The position numbers and the translations under genes are program-made. From NCBI GenBank assembly GCA_021776335.1, contig JAJFGB010000001.1, positions 427,431-491,430 of the forward strand: a DNA stretch of 64,000 bases. The letters are read 5' to 3'. This document shows, one piece after another, positions 16,204 to 24,470 of this stretch (position 1 is the first letter of the stretch; every line of letters starts with the position of its first letter). The notes beneath the pieces were generated by a model, which did no database searches, was not told where the DNA came from, and worked only from the letters and a program-made list of their open reading frames with translations. Source of the stretch: Hyphococcus sp. Lineage in GTDB: Bacteria > Pseudomonadota > Alphaproteobacteria > Caulobacterales > Parvularculaceae.

Positions 16204-16573
16204 GACATGTAGTGAACGCGATGCGGGCGTTTGCGTCCAAACCATACCCGATATTATCGTCGTTACCGTCTTTTGGCTGTTTTCCCCATCGACCTGCGGC
16301 GTCAGGAAATCCCTCGGCATTCACACGGTTTACGGGTATTTCATCATTCAACGTGCCGGATTCCAATCTCGATGCCACGCTCGATAAACAATGCAAGCAG
16401 CAGCTCAGGGTCTACCGCCGGGCCGACGCTGGTTCTGTTTTGGGTCAAGAAAAGATCAAGAGTTAATGAGGTCGCCCATTAGGGCGGCCGTAGAGACGTG
16501 GTCTGGGTTTTCGTCGTAAGCCAGATCGTTTAGTCTCCTGATGAACAAGGCTGACATATGAGAAGGGATGATG

Positions 16574-18088
16574 ATGCGCGCGTTCTATTTGGTTCTGATA
16601 TTTTTTATAGGGCTGTCATCGGCTCACGCCCAGCGGGCGGTCGATTTTTCCGCAGCGCCGTCTTCGGGTGATGCGCTGATCGTTGCTGTTCAGAGCGACG
16701 ATTCTCTTGACAATTTAGGGGCCGTGATCGGCGCTGACGCGTTGGCGGACCTTCGGCGCGCGGTCGCAGCGACCGACTATGAAGCGAAAGCTGGCGCAAC
16801 TGCGAGTTTCATTTCGGGCGCCGAACCCTATGGCGAAATTCATCTCATCGGCGTTACGGAGGACATGCGCGCGCGGGACTGGGAAGATTTCGGCGGCCGC
16901 GCGGGCCTGTTGGCGAAGGAGAGTAAAGCGCCGCGTGTTTCTGTCATGGCGCCTGATGCTGGTGCAGCAGACACAGTTAGTGCGGCTTTCGGCGCCATTA
17001 TCGGCGCTTATAGCTTTGACCGATACCATACGGACGCAACGCCGGTGACCGGATCTCTTGTTTTTGTAACGGATAATGCAATCGCCGCCCGCGCGTCGTT
17101 CAATGGCGAACGTCGCCATGTGGCCAACGCCGTTAACTGGGTGCGCGACATGCAGTCGGAACCAGCTAATATCCTGTACCCACAAGAATTCGTTCGGCGC
17201 GCACGCGGTGAGTTCAGCGGTGTCGCCAATATTTCAATCAATGTCCTTGATGTGCGCGCCATGGAACGGCTCGGCATGGGCGCCATTCTCGGCGTTGGCA
17301 AGGGCAGCGTGCGCCCGCCGCGCATGATGATTGTGCGCTATAGTGGCGGCGTTTCAGGCGCCGCGCCGATCGTACTCGCCGGCAAGGGAATTACATTTGA
17401 TACAGGCGGCATATCGATCAAGGGAAATGACGGCATGTGGGCGATGAAAGCCGACATGACCGGCGCTGCCGCCGTTATGGGCGCCACCATCGGCCTTGCG
17501 AGGTCGCGCGCGCCGGTCAACGTGGTCGCAATTGCTGCACTGGCCGAAAACATGCCGGGCGGTAATGCGCAGCGCCCGGGCGATGTTGTGACGACGATGT
17601 CTGGTAAAACCATCGAGATCATGTCCACGGACGCCGAAGGCCGTCTCGTTCTGTCCGATGCTGTTCATTATGCGCAGCAGGAATTCAACCCGAGCCTGCT
17701 TGTGGATGTCGCCACACTGACCGGCTCGGTTGGCCGCGCCCTTGGCGATGAATATGCGGGGCTGTTTACTCGTGACGATGACATTGCAGATCGTCTGCGC
17801 GCTGCCGGCGACGTTGCCGGTGAAGATCTTTGGCGCCTGCCGCTGCATCCAAATCATGTAAAGCAGATTTCGTCGGTCATTGCAGATGTTAAAAATGGTT
17901 CCACGGGCGCGCCTGGCGCGAGCACCGGGGCTGCTTTTATCGGCGCCTTTGTCGATGAAGAAACGCCATGGGCGCATCTTGATATCGCTGGTGTTGACTG
18001 GCGCGAGGATCCGCAGCCGACTGTACCCAAGGGCGCGAGCGGTTTTAGCGTGCGGCTTCTCGACCGTCTTGTGCGAGACAGCCAGTAG
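16574..18088 (+). CDS. Exported M17 leucyl aminopeptidase-like enzyme
   Basis: 504 residues from the third of three consecutive ATGs, the only one correctly spaced from AGAAGGG. A signal peptide (AFYLVLIFFIGLSSAHAQ) makes it periplasmic, whereas typical PepA is cytoplasmic. The M17 catalytic core is complete for two zinc ions: LAGKGITFDTGGISIKG, MWAMKADMTGAAAV and TDAEGRLVLSDAV. The family signature NTDAEGRL reads STDAEGRL here. Such enzymes remove N-terminal residues from peptides. The C-terminus GASGFSVRLLDRLVRDSQ recurs as an isolated remnant at 20761-20826. It converges with the TPR regulator, with a 7-base gap. Confidence 0.9.
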   Translation: MRAFYLVLIFFIGLSSAHAQRAVDFSAAPSSGDALIVAVQSDDSLDNLGAVIGADALADLRRAVAATDYEAKAGATASFISGAEPYGEIHLIGVTEDMRARDWEDFGGRAGLLAKESKAPRVSVMAPDAGAADTVSAAFGAIIGAYSFDRYHTDATPVTGSLVFVTDNAIAARASFNGERRHVANAVNWVRDMQSEPANILYPQEFVRRARGEFSGVANISINVLDVRAMERLGMGAILGVGKGSVRPPRMMIVRYSGGVSGAAPIVLAGKGITFDTGGISIKGNDGMWAMKADMTGAAAVMGATIGLARSRAPVNVVAIAALAENMPGGNAQRPGDVVTTMSGKTIEIMSTDAEGRLVLSDAVHYAQQEFNPSLLVDVATLTGSVGRALGDEYAGLFTRDDDIADRLRAAGDVAGEDLWRLPLHPNHVKQISSVIADVKNGSTGAPGASTGAAFIGAFVDEETPWAHLDIAGVDWREDPQPTVPKGASGFSVRLLDRLVRDSQ

Positions 18089-18095
18089 CCGGCTG

Positions 18096-19970
18096 CTATC
18101 GGGCGCCTTGGATTTCCTTGAGCAATTCCCTGCAGGGAGGTGGCGCGAATTCTTGGCTGCGGCAAAAATCAGGAGGACTGCCGGTGTCGCGCCAATAGGA
18201 AACGAGCCCTGCTTTTTCCGCTGCCGCCCAATAGCGAGGGTCGTGACGCATTGCGGCGGTTTCCGGCCCGAAAGACCAGGCCATGATCTCCGCTGAGTCC
18301 AATCGCTCATCGATTGCATCAAAGGCAGGGCCCACTGCACCCAAGGCCGCAAATAAACGAATCTGTACGCTGCCAGCGTCACGACAATTTTCCGCAACGT
18401 CATGGGGTAGCGCATTGTCCGCGGGCAATGTGATGCTGTCGACAATCCCGATGTCCCGCCGGGCTGCGACAAAGGCAAGAAAGCAGGCTTTGTCTCTGGC
18501 GCCGGGCGACACATCACGGGTTTCATCATTCAGTAAAGCCTGGACGCGCGGCTTGTCGCCGTAAAGTAATTCACTCAGCACAAGTTCATCATGGGTTTGC
18601 GTCCAGCCGGGGTTTTCCGCCAGCGCCCGTTCGAAATGCGTCCGCGCACCTTCAATATCGCCCCTCTGCGCCAGCAGCGCCGCCAACTCAATGCGTGCAT
18701 AAACGCTGAGAACATCAAGAGGTTCGCGCGCCAGCGTGCGCCGATAGGCATGGATGGCTTCATCGATGCGGCCGACTTTTGACAGAAACCGCGCATACAT
18801 CAGGGACACAATATATTCTGAATTGTCCTTTGACAGCGCAACAAGAAACCGCCGCTCGATTACCGCCCAGTTATCCGGCGGATAATGGGCAAAGATCATG
18901 GCCGCATTGGCCACCCGATTATCAGCGTCGAGCGCCATGGCTTTTTCTGCATAGATGACGGCGCGGTCGCGCGCGGCGCTGCGTTGATCGCCGATGAGGC
19001 GGTCTGTCCAGTTTGCGCTAAGGCCCAGGGACGCGGCCATCAGACCATTGGCGGTGGCGCTGTCGGGCGCAGCGGCCAGCACTTCTTCGGCGTAGAACAT
19101 CGAGTTGGCCCGATGCTCCTGGCTGCGGTTGGCTTCGCAAAACTGCGCTAGACTGCGCAGCGCTTTACTGCGCAGGGCCGTATCGCTTTTTGCAAAGTCA
19201 AGCGTGCAACTTAAAACGCCAACCACATGGGCGAGCGCTTCAGTTTGCGCGGCTGTAAAATCACCCTCCGCATCTAAAACGTCGCCCGCCCAAAGAACAG
19301 CGCCTTCAGACCGGTCAACAATTTCAATATTGATCGCGGCCCCCGAAACATCCTCCTGAAGGGCGCCGGTAATAGTGAACGCGGCTTTGCCGGCGTCATC
19401 TCCATCGGCGGCAATTTCGATATTGTGGGCCGTTAACGCCGCCCGCAGATTTTCCGAGAAAACCTGCGCAGCCCCGGCCCCGGCATTTTGTGGTGCAAGA
19501 TTTTCAAACGACAGCACCGCGACGCGATCGTTTTGGTCGTTTGCGTTGCGCGCGGCAGCAGTCGTCCAGGGCGCCGGTGAAGCGATGGATAAAAAAACAA
19601 CAAGTGCAAAGGCGCCGATACCGAAAGCCCACACCGCCATCAACCAGATTGGCGGTCGCCCGGACGCACCGATAGATGTGTCCCCAGTTGCGCCCCCAGA
19701 AGCGTCAGGGCGTGATGCTGTTTCAGCGACAGCTGCGGTGGATGTGGATTTCACCCCAGCCGCCGCCTGCGTCTCAAGCCAAAGGTCGAGTTCTTCGGTT
19801 AAGGCAAAGACCGAGCTTTGCGCCGCGGCGCCATGGGAATGAACCGGCAGTCCCTCTTCGTCGCGCCAGCGCCGCGCGGTCCGCTCACCACATTGCAGAT
19901 AACGGGCAATGCGCTTCCAGGATGTGAGCTTTGTGCCATGCCGGCCGGCCGGCGGATTATCATCAACCAC
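18096..19970 (-). CDS. Membrane-bound HTH / FlgO-like / TPR signalling protein
   Basis: 624 residues, GTG start. Residues about 15-65 form a winged-helix DNA-binding head (TSWKRIARYLQCGERTARRW, then DEEGLPVHSHG), like the N-terminal domain of CadC-type membrane regulators. A membrane helix lies near 108-129 (WLMAVWAFGIGAFALVVFLS). The periplasmic part starts with a FlgO-like domain (VAVLSFENLAPQN), followed by TPR units (AEKAMALDADNRVANAAMIF, RRTLAREPLDVLSVYARIEL). It probably senses something outside and acts on DNA. It shares its layout with the TIR protein at 24471. Confidence 0.7.
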   Translation of the reverse strand: MVDDNPPAGRHGTKLTSWKRIARYLQCGERTARRWRDEEGLPVHSHGAAAQSSVFALTEELDLWLETQAAAGVKSTSTAAVAETASRPDASGGATGDTSIGASGRPPIWLMAVWAFGIGAFALVVFLSIASPAPWTTAAARNANDQNDRVAVLSFENLAPQNAGAGAAQVFSENLRAALTAHNIEIAADGDDAGKAAFTITGALQEDVSGAAINIEIVDRSEGAVLWAGDVLDAEGDFTAAQTEALAHVVGVLSCTLDFAKSDTALRSKALRSLAQFCEANRSQEHRANSMFYAEEVLAAAPDSATANGLMAASLGLSANWTDRLIGDQRSAARDRAVIYAEKAMALDADNRVANAAMIFAHYPPDNWAVIERRFLVALSKDNSEYIVSLMYARFLSKVGRIDEAIHAYRRTLAREPLDVLSVYARIELAALLAQRGDIEGARTHFERALAENPGWTQTHDELVLSELLYGDKPRVQALLNDETRDVSPGARDKACFLAFVAARRDIGIVDSITLPADNALPHDVAENCRDAGSVQIRLFAALGAVGPAFDAIDERLDSAEIMAWSFGPETAAMRHDPRYWAAAEKAGLVSYWRDTGSPPDFCRSQEFAPPPCRELLKEIQGAR

Positions 19971-20018
19971 GAAAGGGCCCCGTGAAACTGCGCCGCCTGA
20001 TTATAGGCCCCCGTTCAG

Positions 20019-20048
20019 TAGCGGCCAATAGCGGCCAATAGCGGCAAG
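20019..20048. repeat. Three tandem 10-bp repeats
   Basis: TAGCGGCCAA occurs twice in a row and a third unit reads TAGCGGCAAG. It lies in the 163-base promoter gap between the HTH/TPR protein (transcribed left) and the SnoaL-like gene (transcribed right). Either replication slippage or spaced binding sites one helical turn apart. Confidence 0.65.
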
Positions 20049-20133
20049 GGCGCCTGCCGCAGCTTGCGGATCGAGCGCCGATCACGCTGAAACGGCGGGG
20101 TCGTCAAGGATCACACAATTGGAGGTGAATATT

Positions 20134-20730
20134 GTGACCATTAAGTTTTTGAAGCGAGCGCTGATCGCATGCGGCCTCACTTTCGCAATTTCCATGCAAC
20201 CGGCGTTCGCGCAAGGCGCCTCATCCCCCCCAAACATTAATGAAGAAGCCAACAAGGAAATCGCCCGCGGCTTTTACGAGGATCTGTGGTTTTCAAACAA
20301 TACAGGAAATTTTGCTCAGTATGTTGCTGATGAGTATGTGGTTCACGATATCGGTAAGCGCAAAGGGATGACGGAACCGGCAATCCGACAAAAGGAAATC
20401 GCCGACATGTTCTGGAAGAATGGCGAACTTTCCGGATCGATCAATTTTATGGTCGTCGAGGGTGATCTCGTCGCTACACGCTGGGTCGGTGAATTTAACC
20501 CCCGGACAATCTTTGGGCGCATTTTTATCGGATCGGACGCACTGCCAATCATCAATGTTCTGCGTATCAAGGACGGCAAAATCGTCGAGTTCTGGAACCA
20601 CCGTCACGACATCGATACGCCGCAGACCTTGAAATTTTCTGCACGCGGTCTTGGCGTCGGCCTTTTGATTGCGCTTTTGCCGTTTGGTTGGGCGTTGATG
20701 CTGCGCCGCAAACTGCGCCGCTGGCTGTAG
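20134..20730 (+). CDS. Exported SnoaL/NTF2-like protein with C-terminal membrane helix
   Basis: 198 residues. The GTG start is chosen because GGAGGTG lies 6 bases upstream; an in-frame TTG would start 15 bases earlier. Signal peptide RALIACGLTFAISMQPAFAQ. The domain follows the SnoaL-like polyketide-cyclase pattern: ANKEIARGFYEDLWFSNN, YVVHDIGKRKG, VVEGDLVATRWVGEFN and IVEFWNHRHDIDTP. A C-terminal helix (GVGLLIALLPFGWALMLRR) would tether it to the inner membrane, facing the periplasm. Many SnoaL-like proteins are non-enzymatic ligand binders; the ligand is unknown. Confidence 0.8.
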   Translation: MTIKFLKRALIACGLTFAISMQPAFAQGASSPPNINEEANKEIARGFYEDLWFSNNTGNFAQYVADEYVVHDIGKRKGMTEPAIRQKEIADMFWKNGELSGSINFMVVEGDLVATRWVGEFNPRTIFGRIFIGSDALPIINVLRIKDGKIVEFWNHRHDIDTPQTLKFSARGLGVGLLIALLPFGWALMLRRKLRRWL

Positions 20731-20760
20731 TCATCGATTTGGAAACAAAAACGCCGGACC

Positions 20761-20826
20761 GGTATCAATGGCGCCAGCGGTTTCAGCGTGCGGCTTTTCG
20801 ATCGGCTGGTGCGGGACAGCCAATAG
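20761..20826 (+). pseudogene. 3' remnant of a second M17 aminopeptidase gene
   Basis: Reads GINGASGFSVRLFDRLVRDSQ and a TAG stop. Eighteen of the last 19 codons before the stop agree in amino acid or nearly so with the end of the intact aminopeptidase at 16574-18088 (GASGFSVRLLDRLVRDSQ). Most base differences are silent third positions, so the two copies diverged under selection before this one was cut down. No upstream aminopeptidase sequence is visible: the frame before it is unrelated and a different gene ends at 20730. A lost tandem paralogue is the simplest explanation. Confidence 0.75.
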
Positions 20827-20901
20827 CCTGACGTAAAGCTTTACTCAGTCTGCGGAACCATATAATCAGCGCTCTTCCTCGGGGAGGGGAAGGGGCGCTG
20901 C

Positions 20902-22326
20902 TTGCTATTTAATTCACTGACCTTTGTGGTCTTTTTTATTATCGTTGTTGCGCTGCACAACGCGCCGTTTTTTTCGTGGCGCATCAAAAAATTCAACCTC
21001 TTAATCGCCAGCTATCTATTCTACGCAGCATGGAATCCGCCATTCGTTATTTTGTTATGGCTCTCCACGCTGGTTGATTGGAACGCAGCGAAATGGATTC
21101 ACAGCGCCACGAATGAAACGCGCCGCCGGCTGTTTTTACTCCTGTCCCTCGCGACAAATCTCGGCATTCTTGGCTTTTTCAAATATGGCGGATTCTTGCT
21201 TGAAAACTTTCAGGCGTTGATGACCGCTATTGGTCTGGATTATCAGCCTGCGGAATGGGGCATCATCTTACCGATTGGCATTTCTTTCTACACCTTCCAG
21301 ACCATGGCTTATTCGCTTGATGTCTATTTAAGGCGCGCGGCGCCGGCAAAGTCGCTGCTTGATTTTTCATTGTTTGTGACGTTTTTCCCGCAGCTGGTGG
21401 CTGGCCCCATTGTGCGGCCGTCGCAACTGATCCCGCAATTTGCTGAGCCGAAAAAAGCAACGCCGCCGCAGTTTTACTGGGGCCTTGGGTTAATCACCAT
21501 TGGCCTCTTTGAGAAAATCGTGCTGGCTGACAGTTTTCTGGCGCCCGCAGTGGATGCGGCTTTCGGCGCCAGTGGCGGCTTGGCGACGCTGGATGCGTGG
21601 ACTGGTGTTCTCGCTTTTTCCGGTCAGATATTTTTTGATTTCTCGGGTTATTCGACCATCGCGATCGGCGCCGCGCTTTGTCTTGGCTTTGCGCTGCCGA
21701 ATAATTTCAGATTTCCCTATGCCGCCATCGGTTTTTCGGATTTCTGGCGGCGCTGGCATATTTCGCTTTCGACCTGGCTGCGCGACTATCTTTATATCCC
21801 CATCGGGGGCAACAAGAAGGGACCGGTGCGGACCTATATAAACCTGTCGATCACAATGCTGCTTGGCGGGTTATGGCACGGCGCAAGCTGGACCTTTGTG
21901 ATCTGGGGTGGACTCCACGGTCTTTATCTTGCCGGCGAACGTTTGTTACGTGAATTTACGCCGAAGCAGGACTGGTTTTCCGGCTGGCCGTTCAAATTCG
22001 CCATGGCGCTCGTGACGTATTTTCTCGTCAACATCACCTGGGTGTTTTTCCGCGCGGAATCCTTCAGTGATGCGATGCTCATGCTCTCATCGATGTTTGG
22101 TTTGGCGAAAGATGCGCAAAAAGTTCTCTATCTCAACGAGATTATTCCCGCCATGCTCGTCATCGGCGGCATGGTGCTAACCCATTGGGGCATGCGCTCG
22201 ACGACAAAAGAAGCCCTCATTGCCAAAACGCCGACCTGGGCGATAGCGGCGGTTTGGACGTTCATGTTGTTCATGTTGCTCATTACACAAGGATCGGACA
22301 GTGCCTTCATTTACTTCCAGTTCTGA
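20902..22326 (+). CDS. MBOAT-family membrane O-acyltransferase
   Basis: 474 residues and about 10 membrane helices. It starts at TTG behind a purine-rich GGGGAGGGGAAGGGG site and begins LFNSLTFVVFF, as the family does. Key motifs are FFPQLVAGPIVRPSQLIPQF, SDFWRRWHISLSTWLRDYLY, IPIGGNKKG and the active-site histidine segment LLGGLWHGASWTFVIWGGLH. AlgI/DltB-like members move acyl groups across the inner membrane to cell-surface polysaccharides. The next gene overlaps it and encodes an SGNH-type partner, the usual arrangement of such acetylation machines. The polymer is unknown; no polysaccharide synthase is nearby. An imperfect hairpin (20868-20899) could hide the ribosome site. Confidence 0.92.
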   Translation: MLFNSLTFVVFFIIVVALHNAPFFSWRIKKFNLLIASYLFYAAWNPPFVILLWLSTLVDWNAAKWIHSATNETRRRLFLLLSLATNLGILGFFKYGGFLLENFQALMTAIGLDYQPAEWGIILPIGISFYTFQTMAYSLDVYLRRAAPAKSLLDFSLFVTFFPQLVAGPIVRPSQLIPQFAEPKKATPPQFYWGLGLITIGLFEKIVLADSFLAPAVDAAFGASGGLATLDAWTGVLAFSGQIFFDFSGYSTIAIGAALCLGFALPNNFRFPYAAIGFSDFWRRWHISLSTWLRDYLYIPIGGNKKGPVRTYINLSITMLLGGLWHGASWTFVIWGGLHGLYLAGERLLREFTPKQDWFSGWPFKFAMALVTYFLVNITWVFFRAESFSDAMLMLSSMFGLAKDAQKVLYLNEIIPAMLVIGGMVLTHWGMRSTTKEALIAKTPTWAIAAVWTFMLFMLLITQGSDSAFIYFQF

Positions 22327-23431
22327 CAACGCTTATCCGGCAGTGAAGACATCGTTCTTCGATCCGGAACATGTTGTTCGCCCTGTGCCTGATCGGCCCT
22401 GGCGTGCAATTTTGCTTGGCGCCGTCATTGCGACCATCGCGCTAATGACCGGCTGGGAGATTTACTGGCGCGGAAAAGAGTTTGTCGCTGGTGATTTCAA
22501 GAATACGGCGGGTTTGTGGACCGAGCAGCGGAACAAGGCTGTCGGTGATGCGACCGTATTCATTGGCTCGTCACGGATGCTGTTCGATATTGACCTGGAT
22601 ATCTGGGAAGAGCTGACTGGTGAGCGGCCGATACAACTTTCGCTCGAAGGCACAAGCCCGCGCATCTTCCTGACGGATCTCGCCAATGATGATGCGTTTC
22701 ACGGCACCGTTGTCGTTGGCCTCATGGCGCCGTTGTTTTTTACAACAGATGGGGGACTGCGCGCTGAGGTTTTGAATTATCGCAAGGACGAAACGCCGTC
22801 ACAGCGATGGGATCATCAGCTGTCCCTGAATTTGGAGCGATATTTTGCGTTCACGGATGAGCAGACACGGCCGAAGCGGCAGATGTCGATGGCGCCGCTG
22901 CCTTTGCGAGATGGTATGAAGCCGCGCTTTGAACCGCGCAAGCTCGAAATCATGACTGCTGATCGGAACACCGAAATGTGGTCGCGGCTGATCAATGACG
23001 AAGTCTTCAGGGAAGAAGCGAAAGCACAATGGGAAATTGGGCTCAAACTTTTCGCGCCGCCGCCGAACCCCGATGGCAGCCCGCCGGCGCCAATGCCGGA
23101 CTTTGTTATCGATGAAGTCATCGGCTCCGTGCAGGCGGATATCGATAAGATCCGCGCCCGTGGCGGCGATGTGGCTTTCGCACGCTTGCCTTATGGCGGC
23201 GGCTTTACGCCCGCCGAAGACTTTGGCTTTCCGCGCGAACGGTTCTGGGATCGATTGCTTTCCGTCACTAACAGTGTTGGCGTGACCTGGCATGATCATG
23301 AAGAGCTTCAGGGCTATGACCTGCCAGAATGGTCGCATCTCTCGGCGCGTGAAGCAGAGCGCTACACGCGCGCCTTTGTGCCGATCTTCACGGCGCAAAT
23401 GGAAAAAGCAAAAGCGGAGGGCGCGCCCTAG
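22301..23431 (+). CDS. SGNH-like (AlgX/DltD-type) partner of the MBOAT acyltransferase
   Basis: 376 residues, GTG start 26 bases inside the MBOAT gene. One N-terminal membrane helix ([20 protein letters not shown]), then a periplasmic domain. [16 protein letters not shown] carries the nucleophile-serine position of SGNH enzymes and [17 protein letters not shown] near the end could supply the Asp and His. A Pro-rich loop ([14 protein letters not shown]) lies mid-protein. It would accept the acyl group from the MBOAT and place it on the polymer. The pairing is established for AlgI/AlgX and DltB/DltD; its use here is inference. Confidence 0.8.
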   Translation: MPSFTSSSDNAYPAVKTSFFDPEHVVRPVPDRPWRAILLGAVIATIALMTGWEIYWRGKEFVAGDFKNTAGLWTEQRNKAVGDATVFIGSSRMLFDIDLDIWEELTGERPIQLSLEGTSPRIFLTDLANDDAFHGTVVVGLMAPLFFTTDGGLRAEVLNYRKDETPSQRWDHQLSLNLERYFAFTDEQTRPKRQMSMAPLPLRDGMKPRFEPRKLEIMTADRNTEMWSRLINDEVFREEAKAQWEIGLKLFAPPPNPDGSPPAPMPDFVIDEVIGSVQADIDKIRARGGDVAFARLPYGGGFTPAEDFGFPRERFWDRLLSVTNSVGVTWHDHEELQGYDLPEWSHLSAREAERYTRAFVPIFTAQMEKAKAEGAP

Positions 23432-24210
23432 CTCCCCGGCGCCGCCGCTGATCCCGCAAGAATACCGCCATCCATGGTGAGTTCGGCGCCCGTCATATAG
23501 GCGGCGTTGTCTGATGCGAGCAGCAGCGCTAGGGCGGCGACTTCTTCCGGCGTTCCAAAACGTTTCAGCGGCGTATCGCTGACAAACGCGGCTATGCGCG
23601 CTTCGCGATCCGGCCCGTCGCCCAGCATCGGTTCCCACATGGGCGTCAGGATCGCCGCCGGGTGGATTGAGTTGCACCGAATGTTGAGGCCCTGTTGCGC
23701 ACAATAAAGCGCAACGCTTTTCGTGTGATTGCGGATGGCGGCTTTTGACGATGCATAGGCCGCAGCGCCAGGAATGCCGACCATGCCCGAGCGCGATGAG
23801 ATATTGATGATCGATCCTGCGCCTTTGCCGCGCATGGCTTTGATCGCGTAACGGCAACCAAGAAACGTTCCGTCGAGATTGATGCGATGAACCTCGCGCC
23901 ATGTCTCAAGGCTGGCGTTCTCCGGATCGTGAACCGTTTCGCCGGTTTCAAAACCGGTAATGCCCGCATTGTTTACCAGAACATCGAGTGTCGGAATGCG
24001 CGTCGCGATACGCGCCCAGTCATTTTCGTCGGAAACATCCAGCCGCTCAAATCGTGCGTCCAAATCGTCGGCGACAGCGCGGCCGCCTTCTTCGTTGATA
24101 TCAGTTACAATAATCTCGGCGCCCTCGGCCGCGAAGGCCCGCGCAATCGCGTCGCCAATGCCGCGCGCTGCGCCGGTGATGAGGCAGGTTTTCCCCTGTA
24201 GTTTTCGCAT
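23428..24210 (-). CDS. Short-chain dehydrogenase/reductase
   Basis: 260 residues, classical SDR: coenzyme site [17 protein letters not shown], an Asp after the second strand ([11 protein letters not shown]) favouring NAD(H), LVNNAGITG, the catalytic Ser in [12 protein letters not shown], and the Tyr-Lys pair in [10 protein letters not shown]. The C-terminal [11 protein letters not shown] is typical. It oxidises or reduces a hydroxyl or keto group of an unknown substrate. Its end overlaps the end of the convergent SGNH gene by 4 bases. The 260 bases between its start and the TIR gene hold the divergent promoters. Confidence 0.92.
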   Translation of the reverse strand: MRKLQGKTCLITGAARGIGDAIARAFAAEGAEIIVTDINEEGGRAVADDLDARFERLDVSDENDWARIATRIPTLDVLVNNAGITGFETGETVHDPENASLETWREVHRINLDGTFLGCRYAIKAMRGKGAGSIINISSRSGMVGIPGAAAYASSKAAIRNHTKSVALYCAQQGLNIRCNSIHPAAILTPMWEPMLGDGPDREARIAAFVSDTPLKRFGTPEEVAALALLLASDNAAYMTGAELTMDGGILAGSAAAPGS

Positions 24211-24470
24211 GAGTGAAACCTTTGGATAGAAAATGAACCTTGGGCGTTATCGCGCCCGCGAAAGCAGATAGTCCGTATTACCGGTTACTTTTGTTCATTG
24301 ATCTTTTCCTTGCCCGGTTGGAGTTAGCGGCGGTTTGCCGCCTCGTCAATGATAACGCCGCCACGTGCTGCGGAGGCCGCCACGCCTTGCGGGGTAGGTC
24401 ACAGGCGCAAATCCTGCTACGCTCAGTATTGTTTCAGAGTATCGATGAATGCGGTCTACCGGGGAATGCG

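Noticed and set aside
17354-18529. 391-codon minus-strand frame over the aminopeptidase and the TPR regulator
   Set aside because: Antisense shadow: rich in Arg, Cys and His and overlapping two well-supported genes.
22799-23902. 367-codon minus-strand frame opposite the SGNH-like gene
   Set aside because: Shadow frame of two real genes; its composition (many Arg, His, Ser) is not that of a protein.
24240-24470. N-terminal extension of the TIR protein
   Set aside because: The 77 extra codons show Cys/Arg/Leu-rich non-coding composition and lack a ribosome site; the ATG at 24471 has one.
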